Assembly: GCA_963693315.1 (NCBI GenBank)
Contig: CAVNZG010001007.1
Coordinates: 186,001-250,000, forward strand
Origin: Diogma glabrata
Lineage: Eukaryota > Arthropoda > Insecta > Diptera > Cylindrotomidae
Direction of reading: 5' to 3'
Length of the DNA stretch: 64,000 nt
Shown here: piece after piece, positions 11,986 through 25,565 of the stretch
How positions within the stretch are numbered: the stretch's first letter is position 1
How the letters are laid out: every line of letters begins with the position of its first letter
Made by a program: the position numbers and the translations under genes
The notes under the pieces: generated by a model
Databases searched by the model: none
Seen by the model: only the letters and a program-made list of their open reading frames with translations
Told to the model about the DNA's origin: nothing

Positions 11986-13130
11986 TAGAGTTTTTAGTTA
12001 TATAATTTTACCTACAAATAAGTTAACCACATTATTTCACAGAAAATACACCATAAGTAAAACTAGCAATTAAATCACTTACCGAAAATTTAATATTCTT
12101 TGAAATTTAAAGTAATTTTAATAAGGTTAATTGCACTATAACGTTATTTAAACATCCATTGTAAAATTTTAGTACGTTTCTTTGCTCATTGTATTAATTT
12201 TAAGTTGTACATAAATTATTAAATATGAGATTTCGCCCAAATGTCAAGTTTTTTTCGGAAAAAAGGTCTGTATTATAGAGCTTTTTCCTTAAAATTCGAA
12301 TCGTTATATTACTGTATGTAATTGACAGATTACATACAGCAATGATAATTAGAAATCATTAATTATGTATTAAAATGTATTGAAAAAATAATAATTATGC
12401 AACTATAGTAAAAAAAACTTAACGAGAACACAAAACAATCTGGATTTAGAAGAAATAACAATTAATTAAAATTTTCGAAATACAAATCACTCATTATTTA
12501 CAATTTAAGGCCATTTTTTCATATAAAAATGACAAAAATGTGTAATATGTCCTCTATTATAATGAGATACTCAGTATGAGCAAAATTTCAGCGCGGTAAA
12601 TGGGCATTCAGATCTTATGGATTTTCATATTTTCATACATAATAACTGATTTTTAATTATCATTGCTGTATGTAATCTGTCAAATACACCAAAATAACGA
12701 TTTGAACTTTAAGAAAAAAGGTCTATAAGCTTTTAACGAAATGTCATACTTTTATTTTTTTTGTGTTCATTATTTATAATGTAAGGCCTTTTATCCATAT
12801 GAAATGACACAAACATGTATGATGTCTATGATTATAATGATATACACAGTATTACCAAAATTCCTTCGCTCAAAATGAGTCAACCAGAGGATGAGGATTT
12901 CAGTGCAATTCTTTAAGGTCTTTCAGAATGAAGAAAAATTTGATTTTTTTTTTCTTCAGATTTATAAAGTTTTTTGCTTTAAAAGTTTTAGAAATACGTA
13001 CTGACTGCTTCAACAAACTTGTCTTTTCAATTTGGGATCAATCACATAATGGGAAGTTACTGAAAAATGAATCACAAAATTCCACCCATCAAAGCTCTCA
13101 AGAGTCAAGTTAAATAAAAGTGTGTAAAAA
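11361..13130 (+). mobile_element. Composite foldback element, copy 1
   Basis: A 625-bp foldback (11361-11985) is joined to a 1.1-kb tail ending AAAAGTGTGTAAAAA at 13130. The foldback arms both begin with AACACACTTTT, and the tail end is the inverse of the same sequence, so one end motif occurs three times. The same foldback-plus-tail arrangement recurs at 32441-33666 and, inverted, at 58762-60075. No transposase is visible. The tail has a 61-codon frame (12928-13113) that is nearly identical in copy 2, as expected from recent copying rather than from selection. Confidence 0.75.
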
Positions 13131-13722
13131 ATTATATGAAATCTACCTAAAACAAAAGAAATTTTATTTAATTGGGATATTTTTGGGATTTGTTTGTAAT
13201 TATATAGCGTTTTAAAGGCTTGAATTATGGTTAGTATAATTTTAATTGCATTGGAACTTCTAGGGTTAGAAAGCTGAAAATTTTTGATGTTATAGTTGAA
13301 AAGTTGAATTAAAAGCTAGTATTAGTTTAATCAAAATAGACTCAAAAATGATGAAAGCAAGGCCGTTTGCGTTTGTTTCCGTTTTAATAGCTCCAGGTTC
13401 TCAACCTCTGAACTTAAACAATTTATTTTTTAAGTTTTGGATAGATATAAGTTGGTATCTACGTGTGCAAACGTTTTCATTTTTGAGCTTGGTCATTTTC
13501 ATCTAGATCAAGGACAACAAAGTTTAGTAAATTTTTAAAACAGCTGATTTTTCAGGAACCCTAAACGCCAAGGTTGTCATCTGACAAGAAATGATAAAAA
13601 AAGGTTCAAATATTCAATATTTATCAATTTTATTTAAACTTTATGTTTCAAACGTAAGTTATAACGCCTTAGAATATTCGACTTTTAAGACTCTAGCCGC
13701 TTAAACGGCACCCCGATAAGCC
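13131..13722. other. No gene recognised
   Basis: AT-rich single-copy-looking sequence with no coding or repeat signal that I can support. Confidence 0.5.
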
Positions 13723-13750
13723 CTTGGACAGGCTCGCGAGCCTGTCCAAG
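13723..13750. repeat. Perfect 28-bp palindrome
   Basis: The half-site CTTGGACAGGCTCG is followed directly by its exact complement, with no loop. It is GC-rich in AT-rich surroundings and lies about 100 bp before a (TA)n tract. Confidence 0.95.
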
Positions 13751-13839
13751 AAATTGTTTGCCGGAACATACACAGAAAACATTTTTGGCGTAGGCCAAAA
13801 ATTGCGACCGTGAAAGTGCCGGATAATTAATATATAAAC

Positions 13840-14135
<296 letters not shown>

Positions 14136-14140
14136 TTTTT

Positions 14141-14340
14141 NNNNNNNNNNNNNNNNNNNNNNNNNNNNNNNNNNNNNNNNNNNNNNNNNNNNNNNNNNNN
14201 NNNNNNNNNNNNNNNNNNNNNNNNNNNNNNNNNNNNNNNNNNNNNNNNNNNNNNNNNNNNNNNNNNNNNNNNNNNNNNNNNNNNNNNNNNNNNNNNNNNN
14301 NNNNNNNNNNNNNNNNNNNNNNNNNNNNNNNNNNNNNNNN
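14141..14340. other. Assembly gap (200 N)
   Basis: Exactly 200 undetermined bases. The round number suggests a placeholder, so the true distance is unknown. It interrupts the LINE end on one side and an orphan-family reading frame on the other. Confidence 0.99.
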
Positions 14341-14939
14341 AACGATTTTTAACTTATGAATGATTTAATCTTATACAAAAACATCAATAAAATAGTTTCC
14401 GATGTGGCAATTAAAAAATTTAAAGGTCATCTATGGTATTTGACAAAAGAATTGGCTGGTTTGGCAATTTTAGATAATAATGTGACAATATCAGAAAAGA
14501 AAAAAATGGTTGAAAAAATTATTTTAAAAAGAAAAATCAAGCAACTCAGTTTTTTCGTTTAAAGGTTGCCAAGGTTCTGGTGTTCAACGATTGTCTCTAA
14601 CACCAAATGATATCAATAATTGGCCTCAACAAACATTAGGTAGCTTTGTATCACCTAATACAATAAAACTTTTTGATAGGTTCGGACTGAAACATAATTT
14701 TCTAAATGTTGATCCAACACTTTGGAATGAACAGGAAGACTATCAAACAACAATTATTGTCTTGTTTACAAGTTACAAATGATGTTGCTGAGAGAGGTGT
14801 GGCTTTAACCCAGGAGTACTTAGGAGGAGTAAAATCAGATGAAAATTTACAAAACTTATTGCTTGTAGCACAAATCACACGTAAACAGTGTGGAAAATGC
14901 AATAAAGAAAGCTTAGCCGAGGAGTTTTGTAAAAATTAG
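14341..14939 (+). pseudogene. Orphan transposon-type protein, C-terminal remnant
   Basis: Three plus-strand frames in sequence form one protein: FKGHLWYLTKELAGLAILD (14420-14480) with VTISEKKKMVEK; then, after a frame change near 14560, SLTPNDINNWPQQTLGSFVS and TIKLFDRFGLKHNFLNVDP; then, after another change near 14760, LQVTNDVAERGVALTQEYLG (14770-14825), closing at 14939. The same signature (SVDEKRKIV..., FNDTAELGVKLM) is in the minus-strand gene inside the long-TIR element at 15881-17962. The family is known to me only as uncharacterised, multi-copy arthropod and cnidarian proteins. The N-terminus lies in or before the gap. Confidence 0.65.
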
Positions 14940-18294
<3,355 letters not shown>

Positions 18295-18305
18295 GTTTAA
18301 GGCGT

Positions 18306-19014
18306 TCATGCTCCGTGTGGGAGCGTTGCCAGGCTAATCAGCTTTGAATATTCACCACGTTCGTTCGCAACAGCGACATAATTACCATGGCAGCCGATTT
18401 TTTTAAGGTCGTTTATTACGTCAGTCTCCCATTGTAGTCGTGGTCTTCCTCGCGGTCTACCACTCCCTGGGGTACTAACGTACATTTTTCTAATCATTCC
18501 AGACTGTGAATCGGCTCGTAGAACATGCCCAAACCAAGCAATCCTATTAGAACGGATACAACCTATTATATCAGGACCCTCAAGAAGGTCTCTGATCTCA
18601 AAGTTATACCGGGTTCTATACTCCCCATCGTCTGTCTTAAGTGGACCAAAAATGTAGCGTAGGATCTTACGCTCAAATACAGATAAATGCGATTCGTCAT
18701 TTTGTGTAAGGGTCCACGTTTGTGACCCATACATCACAACCGGTCTAATCAATGTCTTGTATAACTTGAGCTTGGTGTTAGTTGATACATACGGTGATCC
18801 AAGGAGAGGTTTAATTGAGTAGAAAGTTCGATTACCTGCAGCGATTCGAGCTTTAATATCTGTAAGTATGCTGTTGTTTGAGTCAAGCATTGATCCCAAA
18901 TATTTAAAAGATTCAACTCCCTCAACTCGTTCATCGCCGCACATCAAATCTTTCTTCTCAGCCTCCCTTGAAACATTCATATGTTTGGTTTTATTGTAGT
19001 TAATTTGCAGACCA
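18306..19014 (-). pseudogene. RTE C-terminal domain
   Basis: Continues the reverse transcriptase frame after the homopolymer shift: YNKTKHMNVSREAEKK, VEGVESFKYLGSMLDSNN, LYKTLIRPVVMYGSQTWTL, VFERKILRYIFGPLK, RIAWFGHVLRAD and RPRGRPRLQWETDVINDLKK, ending at 18306 just before the A-tail. This is the thumb and C-terminal region characteristic of RTE elements and of host-annotated 'craniofacial development protein 2-like' copies. No internal stop is seen. Confidence 0.9.
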
Positions 19015-20278
19015 ATTTTTTAGCACCACTCTCAAGCGACTTGAAAGTCTCACTCATAACAGCTTCACTTCGGCCGAGGATGACAACATCATCAGCGTAA
19101 GCAATCATCTGTACTGAGTTTATTGACAAGATATTGTTATTAGTCGGTAGTTTCTTTTGACGGCACACATATTCCAAGGCTAGATTAAAAAGTATAGGAG
19201 AGATAGCATTACCTTGTCTTAAACCGGATTCGACTTTAAAAAACTTTGATATTTCGTTCTCTACTCGCACACAGCATTGAGAGTTCTGTACTGTCATTTT
19301 GCATAGTGATACCAGTTTACCAGGAATTCCCATTGACACCAGAGCAGACCATAGAGTCTCTCGTTTGAGAGAGTCGTAGGCCTGCCTGAAATCAATGAAA
19401 AGTTGGTGCACAGGTATGTTGAACTCTCGAAACTTTTCCAAAATCATCCTTATCGAGAAAAGTGCATCGGTGGTACCTCGGCCACGCCGGAAACCACACT
19501 GATATTCTCCAAACAGTTTTTCAGCAAAAGGATTGATTTTGGATAGCAAAATGTAGGAAAAGATCTTATATGCTGTGCAGAGGAGAACGATTCCTCTGTA
19601 GTTTGCACATTGTAGGCGATTACATTTTTTATGGATTGGTATCAGCATAGCTGTGTTCCAGTCCTGTGGCATGGTTTCAGTCCTCCAGATCATTTGAACA
19701 AGTTCAAACAATCTTGAGGATAGAGTTTCACCACCATGTACAATCATTTCGGATGTTATATCGTCGATACCAGGTGCTTTATTGCATTTTAATTTTGACA
19801 GCGCCGCATCGAATTCCTCTTTGGTGGGTTTGTCTACATGTACCTTTGACGCACGAATAAGCTTTGCTCGTCGCCCGACTTGTTGCTGGTCACTTAAGTT
19901 GAGAAGATTCTCAAAATAAGCGGCCCAAGTATCTAAAATATTTTTAAGGTCTACTTGTAGCTCCCCATCTTCGTTTTGAATAGCAGTTGATCTAGTTTGA
20001 AGGCCCTTCTTTAAGGTTTTAACCTGTTGAAAGAAGTTACGCGATTGATGTTCCTTATTGAAGCTTTCAATCTCCTCACACTGTGTCTTCCACCATTCTC
20101 TCTTCGTTCGTCTACATAGCTTTGTAACGGCTTGTCTTGCCAGTTTATAGTTCTCCTTCGTGGACCTGGTGTTGCGTCCTTGTAGACACTTCAGATAGCA
20201 AGTTTTTTTTGTATTGAATAGCGTCAAGGCATGCTTGATCCATCCATGGCTTCTGGGAGTGGTTCTGTGGTCGTCCAA
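19015..20278 (-). pseudogene. RTE reverse transcriptase domain
   Basis: Minus-strand frame encoding the polymerase of the RTE element: linker CYLKCLQGRNTRSTKENYKL, fingers with KCNKAPGIDDITSEMI, MLIPIHKKCNRLQCANYRGI, motif A FIDFRQAYDSLKRE, motif B SGLRQGNAISPILFNLALEY, and motif C YADDVVIL with its catalytic aspartates. This copies element RNA into DNA at the nicked target. The frame breaks at a six-T run at about 19012-19020, where the C-terminal domain takes over. The polymerase core itself is uninterrupted, and all catalytic residues are present. Confidence 0.92.
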
Positions 20279-21293
20279 GTATTCCCTCAGCAGCGCTTAA
20301 AACAGCATCTTTGAGCAAATACCATGACTTATCGACGTCTCCATTAATGGTTTCTGATTTATCCAATGTTTCAGCAATATGGATTTGATATCTTTCTTCT
20401 GTTTCAGCATTCTTTAATGATGAGATGTTAAAACGTTTCCGTTGATTGAATTTTGGAATGCCTGGATTTGGGAAGTGGAACCTTATCGTCGCACATACAA
20501 GGAAGTGATCACTTCCAATGTATGCACCTCTAAAGGATCGCACATCCCGAACGCTCGAAAAGAAACGTGCTGTTACTAGAATGTGATCAATTTGATTTCG
20601 AGTGTTTCCATTCGGTGAGACCCAAGTCTGTTTATGAATCGATCGATGCGGAAAGAACGTACTGGCAATTCTCAAATTATTTGATAATGCAAACTCAGTC
20701 ATTCTCTCACCATTATCATTCGAATTCAAATGCAGGCTGTTGGGACCCACCACATTTCCATAAGAGATATCTCTTCCAACCTGTCCATTAAAGTCACCAA
20801 AAACCATAATGAAGTCGCGTGTGGGTGTTTGTTTCATAACCTCTTCCAGTGCTATGTAGAAATTATCCTTCTCGTCGACGGTCTTAGCTTCATTAGGTGC
20901 ATGCACGGCAATAAGAGAAATATTGTTATATGTACCACGTACACGTAGGTAGCAGATCCTCTCACTGACCGGGATGAATTTCATCACGGCTTCTTGTATG
21001 CATGCACCGACAAGAAAGCCAGTTCCAAATTCTCTTCGAGAAGGATGACCACTACAGTATAGAGAGTGACTATCCAAATCTTGTTTTCCGATTATTGGCT
21101 GTCTAATTTCTTGTAGAGCAATAATATCCATCCTATACCTCTCAGCCTCTGTTTCTAGACTTGTAAGAGCATCAGGAGCGCTCAGGCTGCGCACGTTCCA
21201 CGTTCCGATTCGGTAGTCTGGTCCTTTTTCACGTCCAGGTAAAATTCTGTTTTTGTCCGGGTCTATTATTCTTTTCTGATAACCAAATTTAAC
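20205..21293 (-). pseudogene. RTE endonuclease domain
   Basis: This is the N-terminal endonuclease of the RTE polyprotein, which nicks target DNA for target-primed reverse transcription. The open minus-strand frame starts after a stop near 21293 with no clear ATG. It reads YRIGTWNVRSLSAPDALTS (21225-21170), IIALQEIR with the catalytic glutamate (about 21110), MVFGDFNGQVGRD (about 20795), and GNTRNQIDHILV and GAYIGSDHFLV (about 20600-20500), the expected ordered motifs of the exonuclease-endonuclease-phosphatase fold. All key residues are visible. The frame is lost at an eight-T run (plus-strand 20201-20208), after which the protein continues in the next frame. The missing start codon may reflect a 5' frame break. 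Confidence 0.88.
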
Positions 21294-21619
21294 ATATTAT
21301 TTTTTTTCCGGGGTTAGGGTGTTAACCTTAGGCCCAACCCAAATTGTCGTGAATGGGTCCGTTCTGCATATTAAGGTCACCAGAAACAACCTTTTTACAC
21401 GTTTATATAGCGAGCCGCTTGATTCAAGACAGACGCTCGCTCCAAGCCGCCCCTGACATGGAGAACAGATACTTGAGTCGCATTGGTTGTAAGGCGCCAA
21501 TTCGCCGTGATGTAGCGTCATTGACTAAGCAGTTTTTACTCTGCTTGTCTCCAATACACCAACCTAATTCTGTCAGCATTACCCAGGCAGCACGGCGTGG
21601 ATGTCGACCAAAAAACCTT

Positions 21620-22888
21620 AAAAAAAAATTCTTAAAAATTCAAAAATTGAAACTTTTTTCAAATCACTAAAAATATTGCAAAAATTATAAAAATATCTAA
21701 AATTGAAACTTTTTCCAAAATTATAAAAATTATAATAAAATCAAAGATTTAAAATTTTTCAAAATTCTAAAAATATTAGAAAAATTCTTACAAAATGAAA
21801 AATTGAAACTTTTTCAACATTCCAAAAATATTCAAAAACAATAACAAATTCAAAAATGTCCATGTCCAATTTCATTTTCATTTACATTTTCAGCAAACTA
21901 TTCAAAATCCTTCAATTTAGCGATTCGAGAAAATATTACAAAATCAAAAATTCATATTTCTTTCAAAATTCCAAAAATATGGTAAAAATTATAATAAAAT
22001 CAAACTTTTTTCAACATTCTAAAAATATTGCAAAAATTATTACAAAACCAAAAATTGAAACTTTTTTCAAAATTCCAAAAATTATAATAAAATCAAAAAT
22101 TTAAAATTTTTCAAAATTCCAAAAATATTCCAAAAATTCTTACAAAATCAAAACTTAAAACTTTTTCCAAAATTCTAAAAATATTGCATAAATTATTACA
22201 AAATCAAAAATTCAAATTGTTTTCAAAATTCCAAAAATATTTCAAAAACTATAACAAATTAAAAAATTTCCGAAAAACAGCTTCATTTTGTCCCAAAAAT
22301 TGTCTAAAAAAATCAATGAAATCATTTTTTGACACGCTTGACATTATTTTTTTGACAAACTTATAATTCTCTATAATAATAATACATTTTCATACCATAC
22401 AAATTATTAATTTTATCTTTTTCCAAAAAATTGGGTAAAAAAATAAATAAAAATCTTTCTTTTGACACACTTGACAACATTTTTTTGACAAACTTATAAT
22501 CCCGACCATCAAAATTTCTCCAAATTCAATGTTCCTACTCGTAATCACTTTAAATGAACGTTTTTTAAGCCAAAAATATGCAAATTTCCTTGTTTTGACA
22601 CACTTGAAAATTTTTTTAACACACTTCCGGTACAGTTATCGAACACATCGTCCTTTCAGCTCTTCCCATTGAGTAAACCTATTTTTAGAAAAAAAAATTT
22701 TTTCAAATCCGTCCAGCGGTTTTCTAGATTCCGTCGGTTCGCCGGACGGCCGACAGACAGACACACATTTTTTTTTTTGCTTTTTTAGAATCAGTAGGTC
22801 CTAAAACGTCGTGAAATGCCAAAAAAAGTGGCAGTAAGAGTTTCACTTTGAGCTCATAAATGTAATCCATAGGTCTTTCAGACCGAAG
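21620..22888 (-). mobile_element. CTTCGGTCTG-ended repeat, copy 2 (block A)
   Basis: Inverted relative to copy 1. The end GGTCTTTCAGACCGAAG is at 22872-22888, and the conserved GC-richer segment with GCCGGACGGCCGACAGAC is near 22740-22765. The satellite interior (AAAATTCCAAAAATATTGCA-type units) fills 21640-22260. The other terminus is missing where it meets the RTE element. The short frames 21856-22366 are satellite artefacts. Confidence 0.65.
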
Positions 22889-23140
22889 TAATAAAGAAAA
22901 ACAAAAATTTTAAAACTTAATAAAATTGTCAATTTTAATTGTTGTTTCCTGGATGGTTGTTGGCCATTTGGAGCGTTTTTTGTTTTTCGCGTCACTGATA
23001 TTAATTTAATTTATAATTTTTTTTATTATTGTATAAAATAAAATAAAATAAAAATATAATTATCCTAAACGCGCTTCGACAAATTTACTGTCATTATCAA
23101 TAGGAGAGTTAAAACTAAACTTAATATTAAGAAAATTATT
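22889..23140. repeat. Start of the A/B segmental duplication flank
   Basis: Sequence beginning AATAAAGAAAAACAAAAATT and running through GGATGGTTGTTGGCCATTTG to GGAGAGTTAAAAC is collinear with 39313-39583 plus 40376-40390. This is the empty-site allele for the hAT insertion in block B. Confidence 0.85.
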
Positions 23141-23803
23141 TTTGCTACTTCAAGCTACGAAAATGTCAGTTTAATATATAGTAAAACCTATGTGAAAGGG
23201 AAACTTTTTCTAAGTAGTGACTGAAAATGTTTTCAGTCACTAGGACTGAAAGTAAATAAGTTTCGGTGGTCGCCTGCAGGAGGTGGTTATTTAAAGGATT
23301 GCATATTTGAGATTGAATTTGATTTATTGTTTCTGTTGTTTTTCGGTTGCTGTGTTTATTTCTGTCAATATCGCACTATTTTGAAGGGATTGAATATTTT
23401 GATCAAATTGAATCAAAACTAATCATTATATCAATTGTGTATAATTAATTAATTAAACTAATAATGAGTGTGTTTTTTTTTTTCTATATCGGAGAAATCG
23501 GAGCGATAAAATAAAATAAAATTTATCAGGTATATCGTATAATTTTTTCCTCCGATAATTAACTGTCAGATATAAAATATATTCTCTGAGTTCTTTCCGC
23601 CAAAAAAAAAATAAAAAAAATTTATTAAATAAATAAATAAATTTATTAAAAAATTTATTTTTATTTGTTTTTAATTGAAACTTTACCTACAATTTTTTAA
23701 ATTTATACTTTAAACGATGACTTCCAGTCGGTAAAAAAAATATCTGTAATATCTGTAAAAGTTTTTAGAGAAAATATATGAACTTTTTTCATTATTCATA
23801 TTG

Positions 23804-24071
23804 TCAAATTCATCTACTAAAAACTTACAAAACGACATATCTAAATTTGACTGTGTAAAAAATAAACAAGATTGTATTTAAATATAGCATTTTTACCAGT
23901 GTTAAATAATGTTATTATTGTGTTCGCCTGTTATTATTCCATCTGTAGGCGAACACAATAATCACATTATTTTACACTGATAAAAATGCTATATATAAAT
24001 ACAATGTTGTTTATTTTTTACACAGTCAAATTTAGATATGTCGTTTTGTAAGTTTTAGTAGATGAATTTGT
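23804..24071. repeat. Inverted repeat with ~125-bp arms
   Basis: Arms 23804-23929 and 23947-24071 are near-perfect inverted copies, beginning CAAATTCATCTACTA and ending GTGTTCGCCTG next to a loop of about 17 bp. The outer part recurs at 37700-37772. Confidence 0.9.
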
Positions 24072-24111
24072 AAATATTATCATTTATATTTACAAGCGTA
24101 GAAAAAATAGC

Positions 24112-24235
24112 GTTTTCTACGCGTGGTAAAAACGTTTTTGCGTTCCTGAACTTATTCCACTCGACGCTATCGCGTCTCGTGGACAAACCGTTCAGGCACT
24201 CAAAAAGAGACGTTTTCACCACTTGTATAAAAACT
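24112..24235. repeat. Imperfect hairpin (GTGGTAAAAACGTTTTTGCG)
   Basis: The arms CGCGTGGTAAAAACGTTTTT and, inverted, AAGTGGTGAAAACGTCTCTT flank CTCGACGCTATCGCGTCTCG, itself a small hairpin. Related copies are 37568-37680, lacking the central hairpin, and 44505-44600, within the hAT element. Confidence 0.75.
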
Positions 24236-24240
24236 TACTA

Positions 24241-25300
24241 TATTGTGGTGAAGGATTAGATTTGAATTTTATTGCCGTTTCGTAGAGTTCGTTGTTTTTT
24301 ATGGTTAGTTTGTCATTTAACAATATGTTGTTGTCTCTTTTTGATGTTTTGTATGTATGGAATTCTTCGATGGTGTCCATAAGCTTGCCTTTTTGACATT
24401 TTTTTATTATTTCGACGTCTACTTCAAAATTGTTTCTGTGTGTGTGTTGTTCGGTAATTAGATGGGCTGCAAAGTTTGATTGGTTGTTGTTGGCATTGTT
24501 GCTAGGTAGGTGTTCCTTATACCTTTTTATTAGTTTTCTACCTGATAGGCCTATGTAGAATTTTTCTCAGGTGTTGCATTTTAATTTGTAGATGCCGTTG
24601 GAATTTTTATTGTCTATTTCTGGATTGTTCTTTAATTTATTTTTGATGTTGTTGTTTGTTTTGAATGAGACTTTGTAATTGTATTTTCTGAAGAGATTTT
24701 TGATGTCATGTGGTATGAAGTTGGGGTATTCGGCTGGTATATATTGTGTGCTGTTTTCGTCTTCAGTTTTTAACAATTTTGAGGTGCTGTTCGTTTTCCT
24801 TTTTTGTTTTTTTATTATTTTATCTATCATCTTGGTGTTATATCCATTGGCTGATGCAATTTGTTTGAAGGTCCTAATTTCTTGGTTGTAATCCTTGTTC
24901 ATTGGTATAGTGAGTAGACGGTGGACGAAGCTGTTTTATGCTGCTATTTTGTGTTCTTGAGGATGGTGTGAGGTAGCGTGTACGTTACGTCACCTGTAGT
25001 TGGTTTTGTATATACTAAATTGAAGTCTATCTTTATTTTTGATGATGTTTAGGTCCAAAAAATTAATATTATTGTTGTTCTCGATTTCACAAGTGATCTG
25101 AATTCTTTTATCTATTTTATTGATATTGTTGCAGAATATTTTAATTTGTCTTTTATTGCCTTTGTATATCACTTTGTATATCGTCTACATATCTGCTATA
25201 TGATATAATCTTGTTGTGTTGTTTGTTGTACTCTGGACTGCATATAAATTTATTTTCATAGTCATTTAGAAATATTTCGGCCATCAATCATGTCAATTTC
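24241..25300 (-). pseudogene. Penelope-like element fragment, block A
   Basis: On the minus strand: reverse transcriptase remnants MIYKGNKRQIKIF, CEIENNNNINFLDLNIIKN and a broken histidine-rich segment (25170-24970), then the linker RTFKQIASANGYNTKMIDK (24890-24830) and a GIY-YIG region (YIGLSGRKLIKRYKEHLPS near 24555-24490) with a stop before it. Frame changes and stops make it non-functional. It is the paralogue of 40385-41470 through the segmental duplication, not an independent insertion. Confidence 0.85.
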
Positions 25301-25565
25301 GCACACGCCTCACACCGTGGTCATATTTTACTTCATGTATCCATGCACAGAAACCTGAGAGCTGCTTGCATTGTGAGGCAAAAACCTCCCAAATTAAGCA
25401 CTTGGTGCTAAGCATCAGATTTTCCACCAGCGTCAAAAATCAGTGGGGTAATTTTAACATTCAATCAATCGATCACTGAGCTTGGCAAGTCATAATATAA
25501 TAATACGGCGATACGACTTAGTTAGAGCGGTGGAAAGAAAATTTCGATACAACGAATAGCTAAAA

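Larger units (their letters stand above)
23141..24240. mobile_element. 1.1-kb insertion private to block A, with foldback
   Basis: Block B reads directly from AAAATTATT to TATTGTGGTG, so these 1.1 kb are extra in A, unless they were lost from B. It contains the foldback 23804-24071 and the inverted-repeat hairpin 24112-24235. No coding capacity was seen, and no clear target duplication. Confidence 0.55.

Noticed and set aside
12928..13113. 61-codon frame shared with 33428-33649
   Set aside because: Near-identity extends over the whole repeat tail at the DNA level, so the shared frame only reflects element copying.
20567..20948. Plus-strand frames opposite the RTE endonuclease
   Set aside because: Antisense shadows of the retrotransposon protein.
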